Assembly (NCBI GenBank): GCA_959347315.1
Contig: OY365806.1
Location: forward strand, 50,768,068 to 50,832,067
Reading direction: 5' to 3'
Length of the DNA: 64,000 bases
From: Bimastos eiseni
Lineage: Eukaryota > Annelida > Clitellata > Crassiclitellata > Lumbricidae
The notes under the pieces are model-generated. The model searched no databases. It saw only the letters and a program-made list of their open reading frames with translations, and was not told where the DNA came from. Below, in pieces: positions 58,601 through 63,617 of this stretch; position 1 is the stretch's first letter, and the number at the start of each line of letters is the position of its first letter. The position numbers and the translations under genes are program-made.

Positions 58601-61600
58601 AGTCATTCGCCCTCGTCTCACGAAGAGTGGCCTTGATCCCACTCTCTCTTCTAACTATAGACCTATCTCTAATGTATCCTTCTGACTAAGATGATAGAAA
58701 GAGTTGTCCACATTCAGCTCTTCTCTTGTCATGTCATGTCATATCGTCATCGTCGCTTCGCGACGGTTGACTACATGAATGGGAAAGTGATGTCCAATGC
58801 TTTCAGTCTCGTACGATGTTCATTAAGCTTGTGCCTTTTACACCAGTCCACGCCATGACATTGTCAAACGAGCAGATTCTGGGTCTTCCACGACTTCTGC
58901 TTCCTTCCACCATACCCAACATCACACTGTTCTCAATACTGTGCTCTTCTCTTACCTCTCTGCAAACAACCTGCTTCCGCTTCTTCAGTCAGGATTCCGG
59001 TAATTCCATTCCACGGAAACAGCCGTCCTGAAAGTCTACAGTGACATTGTCCTTGCTCCGGACAAGGGATATGTTACTGCTCTAATACTTCTAGACTTCT
59101 CTGCTGCTTTTGACTACGTAGATCACTGCATCCTACTCAGAGTCCTGCAACATTCCTTCGGCATCTCTGGCACCATCCTCAATTAGTTTCTGTCTTATCT
59201 CTCTAATTGCACTCAGTATGTTCGCATCAACTTGCTTGTATCATCCATCGCTTCTGTGCTCTGTGGTGTCCGCAAGGCTCTGCCCTAGAGCCTCTGCTGT
59301 TCATCCTCTACACTTTTGCACTCTCAGCCATCGCTTCTCGCTTATCACACCTGCTCTTCGTTCTCTACACTGGCTTCCAGTCTGTGAGCTTATCTGCTAC
59401 AAGTTGGCACTCCTCGTGTGCAGAGCACGCACAGGTCATCAGATTCTGCCGTCTTAGGCCTATCTGTCCTCTATGGTCACACTTTGCAGCTCTGTTAAAG
59501 GCCGCTCCTCTCTAAGATCAGCCTTTGCCGAAAGTACGTTGTTCCTAGAATACGTCTTGTCTTCGGCCGGCGGTTATTCACTGTTGCCGGTCCCTCCATC
59601 TGGAATTCTCTACCTCGATCCTCGTGTTCGCAACTATCTCAGTGAGCCTCTCTTTCGCTTTAACCTGAACACCTACCTCTTCCAGTCTGCCTATTGCTCT
59701 TAGTGATTGCCCGGCTTCAAGGTGCACTTCTGAACTTTCTGTAAGGAGGGCATTATCAAATTACAGTTGTATTGTATATTGTATTGTATAAGATGATGTA
59801 TTTCCAGAGTTGTCGTTGCATATATAGGCCTAGGGTGACATAAAGGTTTGTTCACCGTGCTCAAACTAAAATATCTCAATCAAAATTCTTCGGATCTTTT
59901 AAATATTTTCAAGCGTATACAGTTCTCTACACTGGCTTCCAGTGTAGAGAACGAAGAGCAGGTGTGATAAGCGAGAAGCGATGGCTGAGAGTGCAAAAGT
60001 GTATAGGATGAACAGTAGTAAAGTGTAAATGAATATTAAATAACCCATAAAATTCTAAGTCGAAGGTGCGTTAAATGACGTGACAGCTCACACTGCGGCG
60101 CGCGAGGTGCATTTCTGGCTCGTACCTGTACGTGACGCCACCATTATTCACGCCGCTTAATTGAGTGCAAGTTAAAGTAAAAACATAGGTTTTCCGGGAC
60201 CACCTTTTATCTGGTAGATACCCGAAACCCTGCCATAGACGGGAACATAACTGAAAGAGTTGAAACTTGAAACATGTCCGACATGACCGACCGTGACAAA
60301 CTTTACGCAAGTCAAGTTAAATGAAAGATGTAGAATTTCTTATGGTTTTTGTCAATTTTACATTCATATTGTTATCAATTTTTCAGTTATGTCCGTCAAG
60401 CGTGAAATGTGTGCAAAGTTTCTGCTCTCCTGGTCGACGGGAACATACCTTAAAAAGAGGTGACAGTGACAATTAAAGAGGTAAAATTTTGGTATTTTTT
60501 CAATTTTACAGTTATATTTTTTATTAATTTTCAGTTACGTCCGTAAAAATTTGATACATTGCACTGCCATCCAAGCGTGAAATGTGTACAGAATGTCAGC
60601 TCTTTAGGTCAACGGGAACACATCTGAAAAAGAGTTGAAAGATGTCCAACAGAGGTCCCTACCAACCGTGACAAACATTACGCAAGCCACGTTAAATAAA
60701 AGAGGGTAAAAATAGGAGCATCGACGCTGAACATTCGGTACATAAAGCACCTTGAACAGCGACTCAAAACATTAGACCAGTCTAATGTTTTGTTCACCGA
60801 TGAGTCGCTGTTCAAGGTGTTTTATCTACCAAATGCACAAAACGATACTGTATTGTTTAGGGTTCACAGGAGGAGACAGGAATCCACAGATGAAGTTTAG
60901 TCCGTCAGTGTCGGTGATGATATGGAGTGGGATGACGGCTAGAGGTCTCGCAAGTCTTCATTTTGTGTCAATTGGTACCAGACTGAACTCGCAGTACTAC
61001 ATTACAAACATTCTCGAGCAATAAGCGAAGCCAGCGTCCAAGAGACAACGGCAGTGTTATGCAACGAGCAGAGAGTAATTTAGTTAGTTGCTGACAATGA
61101 TCAATAAAGATTATTTCAGCAGGATGGTGCACGCTGTCATCTTTAATTATTTTGATATATATGGCAACCACTGAATCGATCAAAGTCAAATGTGTACCAA
61201 TATGTTTCATTTGACTTGTGAATGCACTAACAAAATATCAGAAAAAATATGAAGCCCTTCCTGAGAAAGCGCACTTCGAAAACGGTGAACGAACTTTTGT
61301 GTCACCCTATATAATAACAAAATCATAATAGCCTAATAATCATCATCAAATTGTATGAAAAACTTCTTATAATAAGACATTCCAGCACTGAATGTCAGCA
61401 TATAAGAAAATAAAACGTGTCAAATAACTATTACTTATCTAGGCATTTGCAAAATCCGATCTGTCATGTCGGATGTTGTGAGGGCTTCAGCCATAAAATA
61501 TTTAGGCCTACTCGCTCATTATCCAATAGCTCGATCAATTTACTCGCTTAGAGATTTAAACAGGTGCTGACAATTACATCCGAACTTACGCATTTGGAAA

Positions 61601-62144
61601 TTCGACCTATGACGAATTTTTACGCAACAGACTCGATACTTACTCGAGAATTAATTGCAGAGATGAAAAGCCAACGACTTGTATAATAGGACCTGACTAT
61701 AATATGAGCTTTCATTGCAAAGCGTGCTAAATACGAAGTTATTGAAATTCGTCAGTAAATATAATTCCATACATTTAAACTTAAAACTGTCTTGCCTTGT
61801 AACGGGTTTGCCTGAAAAATACCACTCTGCCATATTTATTTTGGATCCGGGCAATTCCCCCTGGACAATTCCTACCCGGACATTCCACCCGGATTTTTCG
61901 GGGAATGTCGGGGGAATTGTCCGGGGGAATGTCCAGGGTAGGAAGTCTCCAAAACTCGTCGCGACCCACAGGTTGAGGATCGCTGCCTTAGAATTTGGAG
62001 TTTACGATTACGATACTCAAACCTATACAACTATGCAAAGAGAATTGATGAATGGAGCTTACTTGTTGAAGGTTCCTACGGAACGAAGCATGAAGCACGC
62101 TCGGAGTAGACGCAATATCCTTCCGCAGCTCAAGAAGCGGAAAT
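35687..62144 (-). CDS. CATSPER4-like: CatSper-type sperm cation channel, CatSper4-like (5' part missing)
   Basis: Pore-forming subunit of the alkalinisation-activated Ca2+ channel of the sperm flagellum (family knowledge). Coding exons in minus-strand order: 62144-62063 (S4), 55076-54966 (S5), 48488-48424 (pore), 45658-45515 (S6), 41029-40930, 37739-37651, 36824-36717, 35815-35687 (stop TGA at 35,687-35,689). All joins keep frame except S4 to S5, where a short exon has not been found. S4 has spaced arginines (GRILRLLRACFMLRS). S5 reads DMINIALLMILFLLILAIA with VPKYYGDLA. The pore is FFSLFILTTQDGLV. S6 is FFVLAIMAGAFIFVNVIVAI. The tail has an acidic segment, then a helix (EKYLLLLSALEENLAEYEDI) resembling the CatSper3/4 C-terminus. 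The single-repeat layout and the TQDG filter favour CatSper4. S1-S3 and the start are not seen; they probably lie beyond 62,144 or outside the window. Introns are large and transposon-filled. Confidence 0.82.
36066..36716. repeat. CatSper-like intron with GATTACG motif, reverse copy
   Basis: At 36,478-36,515 the sequence CGATAATCGTAATCGTAATC, then TCCAAACACCAAAGCG, is the reverse complement of the dispersed motif at 6186. The rest is unassigned. Confidence 0.5.
36717..36824 (-). CDS. CATSPER4-like: CatSper-like exon: C-terminal helix
   Basis: 36 codons between GTGCTTTAG and GTAAAG. Encodes KLEKYLLLLSALEENLAEYE, then DIKRDLEE, a heptad-like helix as in the CatSper3/4 tail. Confidence 0.8.
36825..37650. 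other. CatSper-like intron, no feature beyond a short (TA)n tract
   Basis: Contains (TA)n at 37,450-37,468. No coding sequence was recognised. Confidence 0.5.
37651..37739 (-). CDS. CATSPER4-like: CatSper-like exon: cytoplasmic tail
   Basis: 89 nt between GATTCTCCACAG and GTCAGT. Encodes FLENMQLINRNKAHRGISLI, then QLQKPFQLT, with codon phases that fit both neighbours. Confidence 0.75.
38019..38430 (+). repeat. Minisatellite with higher-order A-B-C structure
   Basis: Units of 56, 49 and 56 bp all begin CTGGAGGCCCAT. The trimer A-B-C (about 161 bp) is present twice, followed by a third A. B units lack the seven or so bases AGCCTATG. Frames stay open on both strands, giving ORFs of 105-134 codons that are repeat artefacts (LEAHLSGV.., IYLESRIHG..). 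Confidence 0.88.
38431..38991. other. CatSper-like intron, unassigned
   Basis: A 64-codon plus-strand ORF at 38,448-38,642 (GASNWWLFNTLTGTRDEYLL) looks protein-like, but no family was recognised and no splice sites frame it. Confidence 0.3.
39000..40855 (+). mobile_element. hAT-superfamily transposon 1 (1,856 bp)
   Basis: Ends CAGGCTTGGACTGG on the left and, inverted, CAGGGTCGGACTGG on the right. It is flanked by an exact 8-bp duplication AATCTAAT (38,992-38,999 and 40,856-40,863), the hallmark of hAT insertion. It encodes only the front part of a transposase and so is non-autonomous. It sits in a CatSper-like intron in the opposite orientation. Confidence 0.95.
39609..40637 (+). pseudogene. 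Truncated hAT transposase, ZMYM1/DUF4371 type
   Basis: The likely start is ATG at 39,609 (MNKRKGGAEKE..) within a frame open from 39,546. A TTF-type zinc finger region covers about residues 130-240 (RQWLTYDNNTQKLFCSFCLA, SEHESSALH). The DUF4371 start follows (RGLSYRGAEESGYTLLDDS). The rest of the catalytic domain and the C-terminal dimerisation domain are gone, removed by an internal deletion before the right end. Confidence 0.82.
40930..41029 (-). CDS. CATSPER4-like: CatSper-like exon: acidic post-S6 segment
   Basis: 100 nt between CCATATTGCAG and GTAACC. Encodes EIACAKEEEDEKKDEAGSGS and a further acidic stretch, ending one base into a Glu codon finished by the next exon. It lies between two hAT elements and ends only 75 bp from the first. 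Confidence 0.75.
41460..43410 (+). pseudogene. hAT transposase, BED-finger ZBED5/SCAND3-like, broken
   Basis: ATG at 41,460 (MDKFLNRKRES). A BED zinc finger (CVICLEIL..HQVTKH) lies at about residues 75-105. The RNase-H-like catalytic core includes LQLDESTD, TTDGAAAMTG and CHCFIHRE. TGA at 42,579-42,581 interrupts it right after the EVR, where the family pattern has W. The frame continues 42,582-42,992. A short segment is then inverted (42,992-43,091), and the dimerisation region resumes at 43,090-43,410 (LPFSTTYLCEAGFSALTAMK). Confidence 0.9.
42969..43091. repeat. Inverted duplication inside hAT 2
   Basis: Perfect 23-bp arms (42,969-42,991 and 43,069-43,091, AAATTTGTCCATTATTTTTC..) enclose 77 bp. 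The enclosed DNA encodes, on the minus strand, ENKAQLEQNAWIRNP and more, which is transposase sequence in reverse orientation. Confidence 0.93.
43693..44480 (+). other. Possible solo LTR and leader (weak)
   Basis: GTCCCGGGACCTTAG-type direct repeats lie at 43,695 and 43,860. A TATA-like ATAATATAAATAGC at 43,932 and AATAAATTTATATC at 44,000 are spaced as in an LTR. ACTAAACATTGGCGAACGG at 44,235 could be an LTR end with a primer-binding TGGCG. No partner LTR or coding region was seen. Confidence 0.25.
44960..45222 (-). mobile_element. MITE-like GGCCGTCCATAAATGACGTCA family, copy 1 (partial)
   Basis: On the minus strand it begins GGGGCGGCCCATAAATGACG, then TCACGCG, and runs through ATTTGTGACAACGTG and TGACGTCACATCATCACATC to GTTGTTGAATTGTGG. 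It follows the same order as the left part of the full copy at 51,201. Confidence 0.75.
45515..45658 (-). CDS. CATSPER4-like: CatSper-like exon: S6
   Basis: 48 codons ending in AATCTC before GTGGGT. Encodes SLIESLQPHGLWIRSVAAIF, then FVLAIMAGAFIFVNVIVAIS. This is the inner pore helix, with the GAF(I/V)F-N-x-I-V pattern of CatSper. The acceptor used (AAGTGAG) is weak; an upstream AG at about 45,700 is an alternative. Confidence 0.85.
45700..46119. other. CatSper-like intron, no further feature
   Basis: Unique-looking AT-rich DNA. Confidence 0.4.
46120..46243 (-). CDS. Possible extra exon between pore and S6 (tentative)
   Basis: Open for 41 codons plus one base between TTTTTGACAG and GTGTGT on the minus strand: KELHKYYGSATLPSIHDILR and onward. 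Its trailing base would require the next exon to start at the alternative acceptor TAAATAAAG (about 45,699), which also stays in frame into S6. The family does not usually have such a loop, so this may be chance or an alternative exon. Confidence 0.3.
46530..46885 (+). repeat. 41-bp minisatellite, about nine units
   Basis: Units read AAATGAGAGATGATGAATGG, then AATGATCAGAAAGACTACAAG, with scattered substitutions. Confidence 0.9.
47239..47398. mobile_element. Small inverted-repeat element containing telomere-like DNA
   Basis: Arms TGTGTCAAACTAGGGATTTT(GTAAAATGC) at 47,239-47,267 and its near-exact reverse complement at 47,371-47,398 enclose degenerate CCCTAA repeats (47,275-47,330) and a small inner hairpin (GCTTGA..TCAAGC). 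Confidence 0.85.
47275..47330 (-). repeat. Interstitial telomere-like repeat (CCCTAA)n
   Basis: About nine variant units: AACCCTAGCCCTAACCCTGA and so on, the complement of TTAGGG. Confidence 0.85.
47400..48423. other. CatSper-like intron: (TA)n and GAA-rich DNA
   Basis: (TA)n at 47,405-47,455, a GAAGAAGAAG/GGAGGAGGAG run at 47,885-47,998, and (TA)n at 48,272-48,308. No gene was seen. Confidence 0.6.
48424..48488 (-). CDS. CATSPER4-like: CatSper-like exon: pore helix and selectivity filter
   Basis: 65 nt between TTACTTACAG and GTACAG. Encodes FFSLFILTTQDGLVIQYKSF. The filter has the T-x-D-G of CatSper subunits, but the tryptophan usual after the glycine is L here. Confidence 0.87.
48489..49133. 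other. CatSper-like intron, no feature seen
   Basis: Unassigned. Confidence 0.4.
49215..49421 (+). mobile_element. 3' end of an AAT-tailed LINE (copy C) with its tail
   Basis: AGTAAAAGTAGCAAGTAATT, then ATAATGCACA.., is nearly identical to 54,566-54,635 and is followed by an interrupted (AAT)n tail (49,283-49,420). Confidence 0.75.
49422..50374 (+). pseudogene. C-terminal half of an RT/endonuclease LINE (copy E)
   Basis: Open from 49,468 to 49,998, then continuing in broken frames to about 50,300. It shows a C-x2-C-x9-H-x3-C zinc motif (CHHCRESVDAKELHGLIC), followed by RxxLLNDVVWRALGRA, then DGKAPESVTLIPWTRGR, where the family has DGKRPD. The end reads CLFQRISVVLQRGNATCFFG. The CCHC plus RPD order fits the restriction-like endonuclease of R2/R4/Dong-type non-LTR elements (inference). 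It starts at one (AAT)n tract and ends in another. Confidence 0.75.
50375..50463 (+). repeat. (AAT)n/(AGT)n tail of LINE copy E
   Basis: TAATAATAATAACTATAATA followed by about 20 AGT units with one GTGGAGTAG interruption. Confidence 0.9.
50486..50586. repeat. Hairpin with 26-bp arms (TGGACG..CCAGGC)
   Basis: Left arm 50,486-50,511 and right arm 50,561-50,586 are reverse complements with one mismatch. The loop repeats GCTGGACGCCGTCCTGCCAC, a third related copy. GC-rich against AT-rich flanks. Confidence 0.85.
50880..51115 (+). repeat. Degenerate 40-bp array (ATCCAACTTCTATTT)
   Basis: Loose repeats of TCATCCAACTT..ATTTCAG related to the array at 35,100-35,275. Confidence 0.5.
51201..51725 (+). 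mobile_element. MITE-like element, CTAG-GG-CCGTCCATAAAT ends (525 bp)
   Basis: Left end CTAGAGGCCGTCCATAAATG, then ACGTCACGCG. The right end, inverted, reads CTAGGGGAGCCGTCCATAAA with ACGTCACGCA after a short insertion. Internal TGACGTCACATCATCACATC is partly repeated inverted. No transposase. A partial second copy is at 44,960. Confidence 0.82.
51780..54326 (+). pseudogene. RT/endonuclease LINE, longest copy (copy A)
   Basis: Conserved RT sequence in several frames: SSGGPDGFSPQHIK near 52,235, LIILGKKDGGIRQITVGYKW near 52,400, motif A VKLDFSNAFNSLRR at about 52,605, and the catalytic YMDD (NIGYMDDLIL) at 52,845-52,856. After the RT comes a Cys/His motif (CKCGAIVEPNGHHGFSC, about 53,720), then GRQHRHAMINHVIWRAFIKA, an (AAT)n tract, DGKRPDGVS, and the end SHLLQRLSVALQVGNS. 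Numerous frameshifts and stops make it dead. Order RT, CCHC, RPD nuclease suggests an R4/Dong-like element. Confidence 0.82.
53846..53887 (+). repeat. (AAT)n inside the endonuclease region of LINE copy A
   Basis: About 14 AAT units that read through in frame as a run of Asn between FIKAV and TPAIKGPNGL. Copy E has no insertion at the matching point. Confidence 0.88.
54327..54438 (+). repeat. (AAT)n tail of LINE copy A
   Basis: Interrupted AAT-rich tract directly after the last LINE codons. Confidence 0.85.
54439..54730 (+). mobile_element. 3' fragment of the AAT-tailed LINE (copy B) and tail
   Basis: Encodes ETIFLFQRLSVII, then RFDAVAYAGSFADRVK, the same C-terminal motif as in copies A, D and E. 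It then has the 3' sequence shared with 49,215 and an (AAT)n tail (54,636-54,730). Confidence 0.8.
54966..55076 (-). CDS. CATSPER4-like: CatSper-like exon: S5 and pore turret
   Basis: 111 nt between TTTCATGCTAG and GTCAGA. Encodes the hydrophobic segment MINIALLMILFLLILAIAAE, then NLLHEAVPKYYGDLA, ending one base into an Ala codon completed by the pore exon. Confidence 0.85.
55370..55445 (+). repeat. L2-like LINE tail remnant
   Basis: GGAGCGCTTCTGAATAAGC, then GAAGCGCTATATGAATTTGC, followed by (ACT)n. Confidence 0.5.
55446..55535 (+). repeat. (ACT)n/(AAT)n microsatellite
   Basis: About 25 ACT units with CCT interruptions, then AAT units. Confidence 0.9.
55560..55890 (-). mobile_element. 3' fragment of the AAT-tailed LINE on the minus strand (copy D)
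   Basis: Minus-strand coding 55,815-55,691 gives AFLYQRISMTIQRYNAVAFK, then GTFAARESNEQRYFG. The AAT tail lies at 55,690-55,565. On its 5' side it abuts another AAT tract (55,817-55,889), so the fragment is bracketed by AAT repeats. Confidence 0.75.
55890..56129 (+). other. Orphan 79-codon open stretch
   Basis: Immediately after an AAT tract, a frame runs AERIQAHIRILHCNETSSSN.. to ..LMEQGILPSYFFTFEDVC then TAA (56,127-56,129). It has no ATG at its start and no acceptor. The composition looks protein-like, but I recognise no family; it may be another retroelement piece. Confidence 0.3.
56130..57000. other. CatSper-like intron, no feature supported
   Basis: A 96-codon ORF at 56,520-56,810 (+) has no recognisable domain. 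Confidence 0.4.
57001..59790 (+). mobile_element. L2-clade LINE, decayed, RT partly deleted
   Basis: In order: endonuclease start VGIPNVRSLRNKSSSVQELI near 57,195, LLGDLNIHVN near 57,595, GHTLDVIITPTDA and LSDHSLISVCID (57,710-57,830), the linker YPWFDGECSKSKMETRRLER (58,050), and the RT region ILLDFSAAFDYVDHCILLRV (59,085) to about 59,280. It then jumps to the post-RT motif TPALRSLHWLPVCELICYKL (about 59,350) and the end GPSIWNSLP-like/YLFQSAYCS (59,700). The catalytic xADD block is missing. The 3' UTR ends GTGCACTTCTGA..TATCAAATTACAG followed by TGTAT repeats. Confidence 0.88.
59919..60016 (-). repeat. Inverted fragment of the neighbouring L2 LINE
   Basis: About 83 bp (59,934-60,016) is the reverse complement of 59,298-59,380 in the L2 LINE, with about one mismatch. 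It is preceded by a direct copy of the last 20 bp (GTTCTCTACACTGGCTTCCA), forming a fold-back. Confidence 0.92.
60190..60715 (+). repeat. Degenerate tandem repeat of about 200 bp inside the mariner element
   Basis: GACGGGAACATAACTGAAAG, CCAACCGTGACAAACATTAC and AAGCGTGAAATGTGTGCA recur two to three times in the same order. Confidence 0.7.
60742..60825. repeat. Hairpin at the transposase break of the mariner element
   Basis: Arms 60,742-60,765 and 60,802-60,825 (ATAAAGCACCTTGAACAGCG..) pair with one mismatch; 60,766-60,777 pairs with 60,780-60,791. The right side encodes NVLFTDESLFKV; the left is its inverted copy lacking ten bases. Confidence 0.92.
60780..61023 (+). pseudogene. Tc1/mariner transposase C-terminal remnant
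   Basis: NVLFTDESLFKVFYLPNAQN carries the second catalytic Asp. After a frameshift, VSVMIWSGMTARGLASLHFV and TRLNSQYYITNILEQ follow. The DNA-binding domain and first catalytic Asp are absent. Confidence 0.85.
61308..62062. other. CatSper-like intron, GTCCGGG-type repeats only
   Basis: At 61,845-61,940, short inverted/direct repeats of CCCCCGGACATTCC and GGAATGTCCGGG occur, ending in GTGGGTCGCGACGAG on the minus strand. The latter echoes the hAT 2 end sequence (GGTCGCGACCCA), so an old MITE is possible. The small S4-S5 linker exon expected between 55,077 and 62,062 was not found. Confidence 0.4.
62063..62144 (-). CDS. CATSPER4-like: CatSper-like exon: S4 voltage sensor
   Basis: Minus-strand acceptor TTTTGTGTTTAG and donor GTAAGC. 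The frame that joins the channel encodes FRFLSCGRILRLLRACFMLR, with R at regular three-residue spacing. A plus-strand ORF over the same bases (61,715-62,188) is a shadow. Confidence 0.72.
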
Positions 62145-62655
62145 CTAAACACAAAAAGGTCGCTCAGACGGTGAGTACCGCTGATTGAGTTAGCACATTT
62201 AACCTGTGGTGTATAAGTTTGTGACATATTAAGTTAATAGCAAATATTCATTTAACGCATGCCATGGATACGTCACCTACACATGTGTACTTCGTGATCA
62301 CGTTGTATCAGATAACGCAGGGAAATTTTAGTGCTTACACACAGGCCCGGCCTTAGACAGTTTTGTGCTATAGGCAAGGGAAGAAATTTCGCCCCTCTAC
62401 GCTTGTTTTGTTACACTTATTTTCAAAGAAAGAACCATGTTCTATTCAATATTGATTCTTGTATATCATAAATCGCTATAGTTTCAGTCGCTAAAAGAGG
62501 TATAATTATTATACCACATTTTATAGTATTTAAAACATAATTTGCAATGCAGCAAGGCAAGTGTGCACGCAATGAAGCAGCGCAAGCATAATTATAGTTT
62601 ATAAAGTCTAAAGATGATTAAGAATCAAATCATTCAACTGATCTCTTCATAAATT

Positions 62656-62888
62656 GTGTGGCACGGTGGCCAATCGGTTAGAGCGGTCAACCCGTATCGT
62701 TCAGTGTGTGCTGAGCGCGCGGGTTCGACCCTCGTCCGAGACGTCAGTGGCTGTGTAGGGACCTTGAGCAAGTCCTTTGCACACAATTGCTCTGCAGCAC
62801 AACTGCAATTGTGCCGTCGAGGCGCGTGCACTTCTGACCAAAAGATGTTGGAAGAAGGGCGATATCAAATTTCGGTAATAAAGAAATA
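62656..62888 (+). mobile_element. tRNA-derived SINE, copy 2
   Basis: Same family as copy 1 at 5085, with an A-box-like GTGGCCAATCGGTTAGAGCGG and a B box GGTTCGACCCT at 62,722-62,732. The tail GGGCGATATCAAATTTCGGT is followed by AATAAA-type repeats. It is inserted within hAT 3 and so is younger than it. Confidence 0.88.
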
Positions 62889-63082
62889 AATAAAATAAAT
62901 ATAGGCCTATATATATAGGCCATTCATATAGGCCTACATATTCAATCATCAGAATAAGACTGTAATTCAGGGATTTTAATTAATAATTACTTGATAGTAA
63001 TATTAATTTCTTCAAGAAAAATAAGCTTTTCATTGCTTTTGCAGCAGCAAATTCACGAGTTATTTCTGTCAGATCCAACTCT

Positions 63083-63304
63083 CTAGCAATCTTTCTTTCG
63101 ATAGATAATATTGTAGCTAAAACCAACCAAACGATCTTGAGATATGCCAGAACGGAAATATGTTTTTATCAGTTTGATCTTTGAAAAGCTGCGCTTCGCA
63201 CTCACAACTGGTATTGCAAGAGTTAACAAAATTCGTATTGACACGCGCACCTTGGAAAAAGAGCAGCCAATCAGATGCAATGAAATGCAATGAAGATATT
63301 CCAA
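63083..63304 (-). pseudogene. hAT transposase dimerisation-domain remnant
   Basis: ILLTLAIPVVSAKRSFSKIK, then LIKTYFRSGISQDRL and VGFSYNIIY. This is the C-terminal hAT domain of the ZMYM1/DUF4371 group; SAKRSFSKIKLIK replaces the common SAERSFSKLKLIK. Confidence 0.88.
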
Positions 63305-63617
63305 AATAACTCCCGGGCATGATTATTCTGTAATTCTTCTTGATAAAGCGAATACCTCGTCACACAATTCTGCTGCATTAGGCCTAATGTTTGCTGAATC
63401 GTCGAATTCAGATGTTAAGGCCAATTGACTTTAAAAAGTTGAATTTGAATAAGCATTTAACAAAATCCTATTGAGAATGTATGGTCAAAACTTTTGATCT
63501 TAAAAAGTTAAAATAATTTTTTTATTTAGCCCAAATTTGTCGCCCCTTGGCAAAAATGCCGCTCTATAGAGGCAGCCGCCTATATCGCCTAAGCCTAAAG
63601 CCGGGCCTGCTTACACA

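Larger units (their letters stand above)
59833..61307 (+). mobile_element. Tc1/mariner element, rearranged (1,475 bp)
   Basis: Ends GGGTGACATAAAGGTTTGTT(CACCG) and, inverted, GGGTGACACAAAAGTTCGTT(CACCG), flanked by TA on both sides (59,831 and 61,308). The interior holds a transposase remnant, a tandem duplication, a hairpin and an inverted piece of the adjacent L2 LINE. Confidence 0.9.
62342..63609 (-). mobile_element. hAT-superfamily transposon 3, with nested SINE
   Basis: Terminal repeats CAGGCCCGGCCTTAG and CAGGCCCGGCTTTAG (right end inverted) and an exact 8-bp duplication CTTACACA (62,334-62,341 and 63,610-63,617). The minus strand keeps only the C-terminal part of a transposase. Confidence 0.95.

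Noticed and set aside
61440..61500. Candidate S4-S5 linker exon of the CatSper-like gene on the minus strand
   Set aside because: No donor gives the required phase, and the peptide does not resemble the linker.
61715..62188. 157-codon plus-strand ORF followed by GTGAGT
   Set aside because: Overlaps the minus-strand S4 exon, whose arginine pattern, splice sites and phase agree with the channel gene; the plus-strand peptide has no recognised domain.
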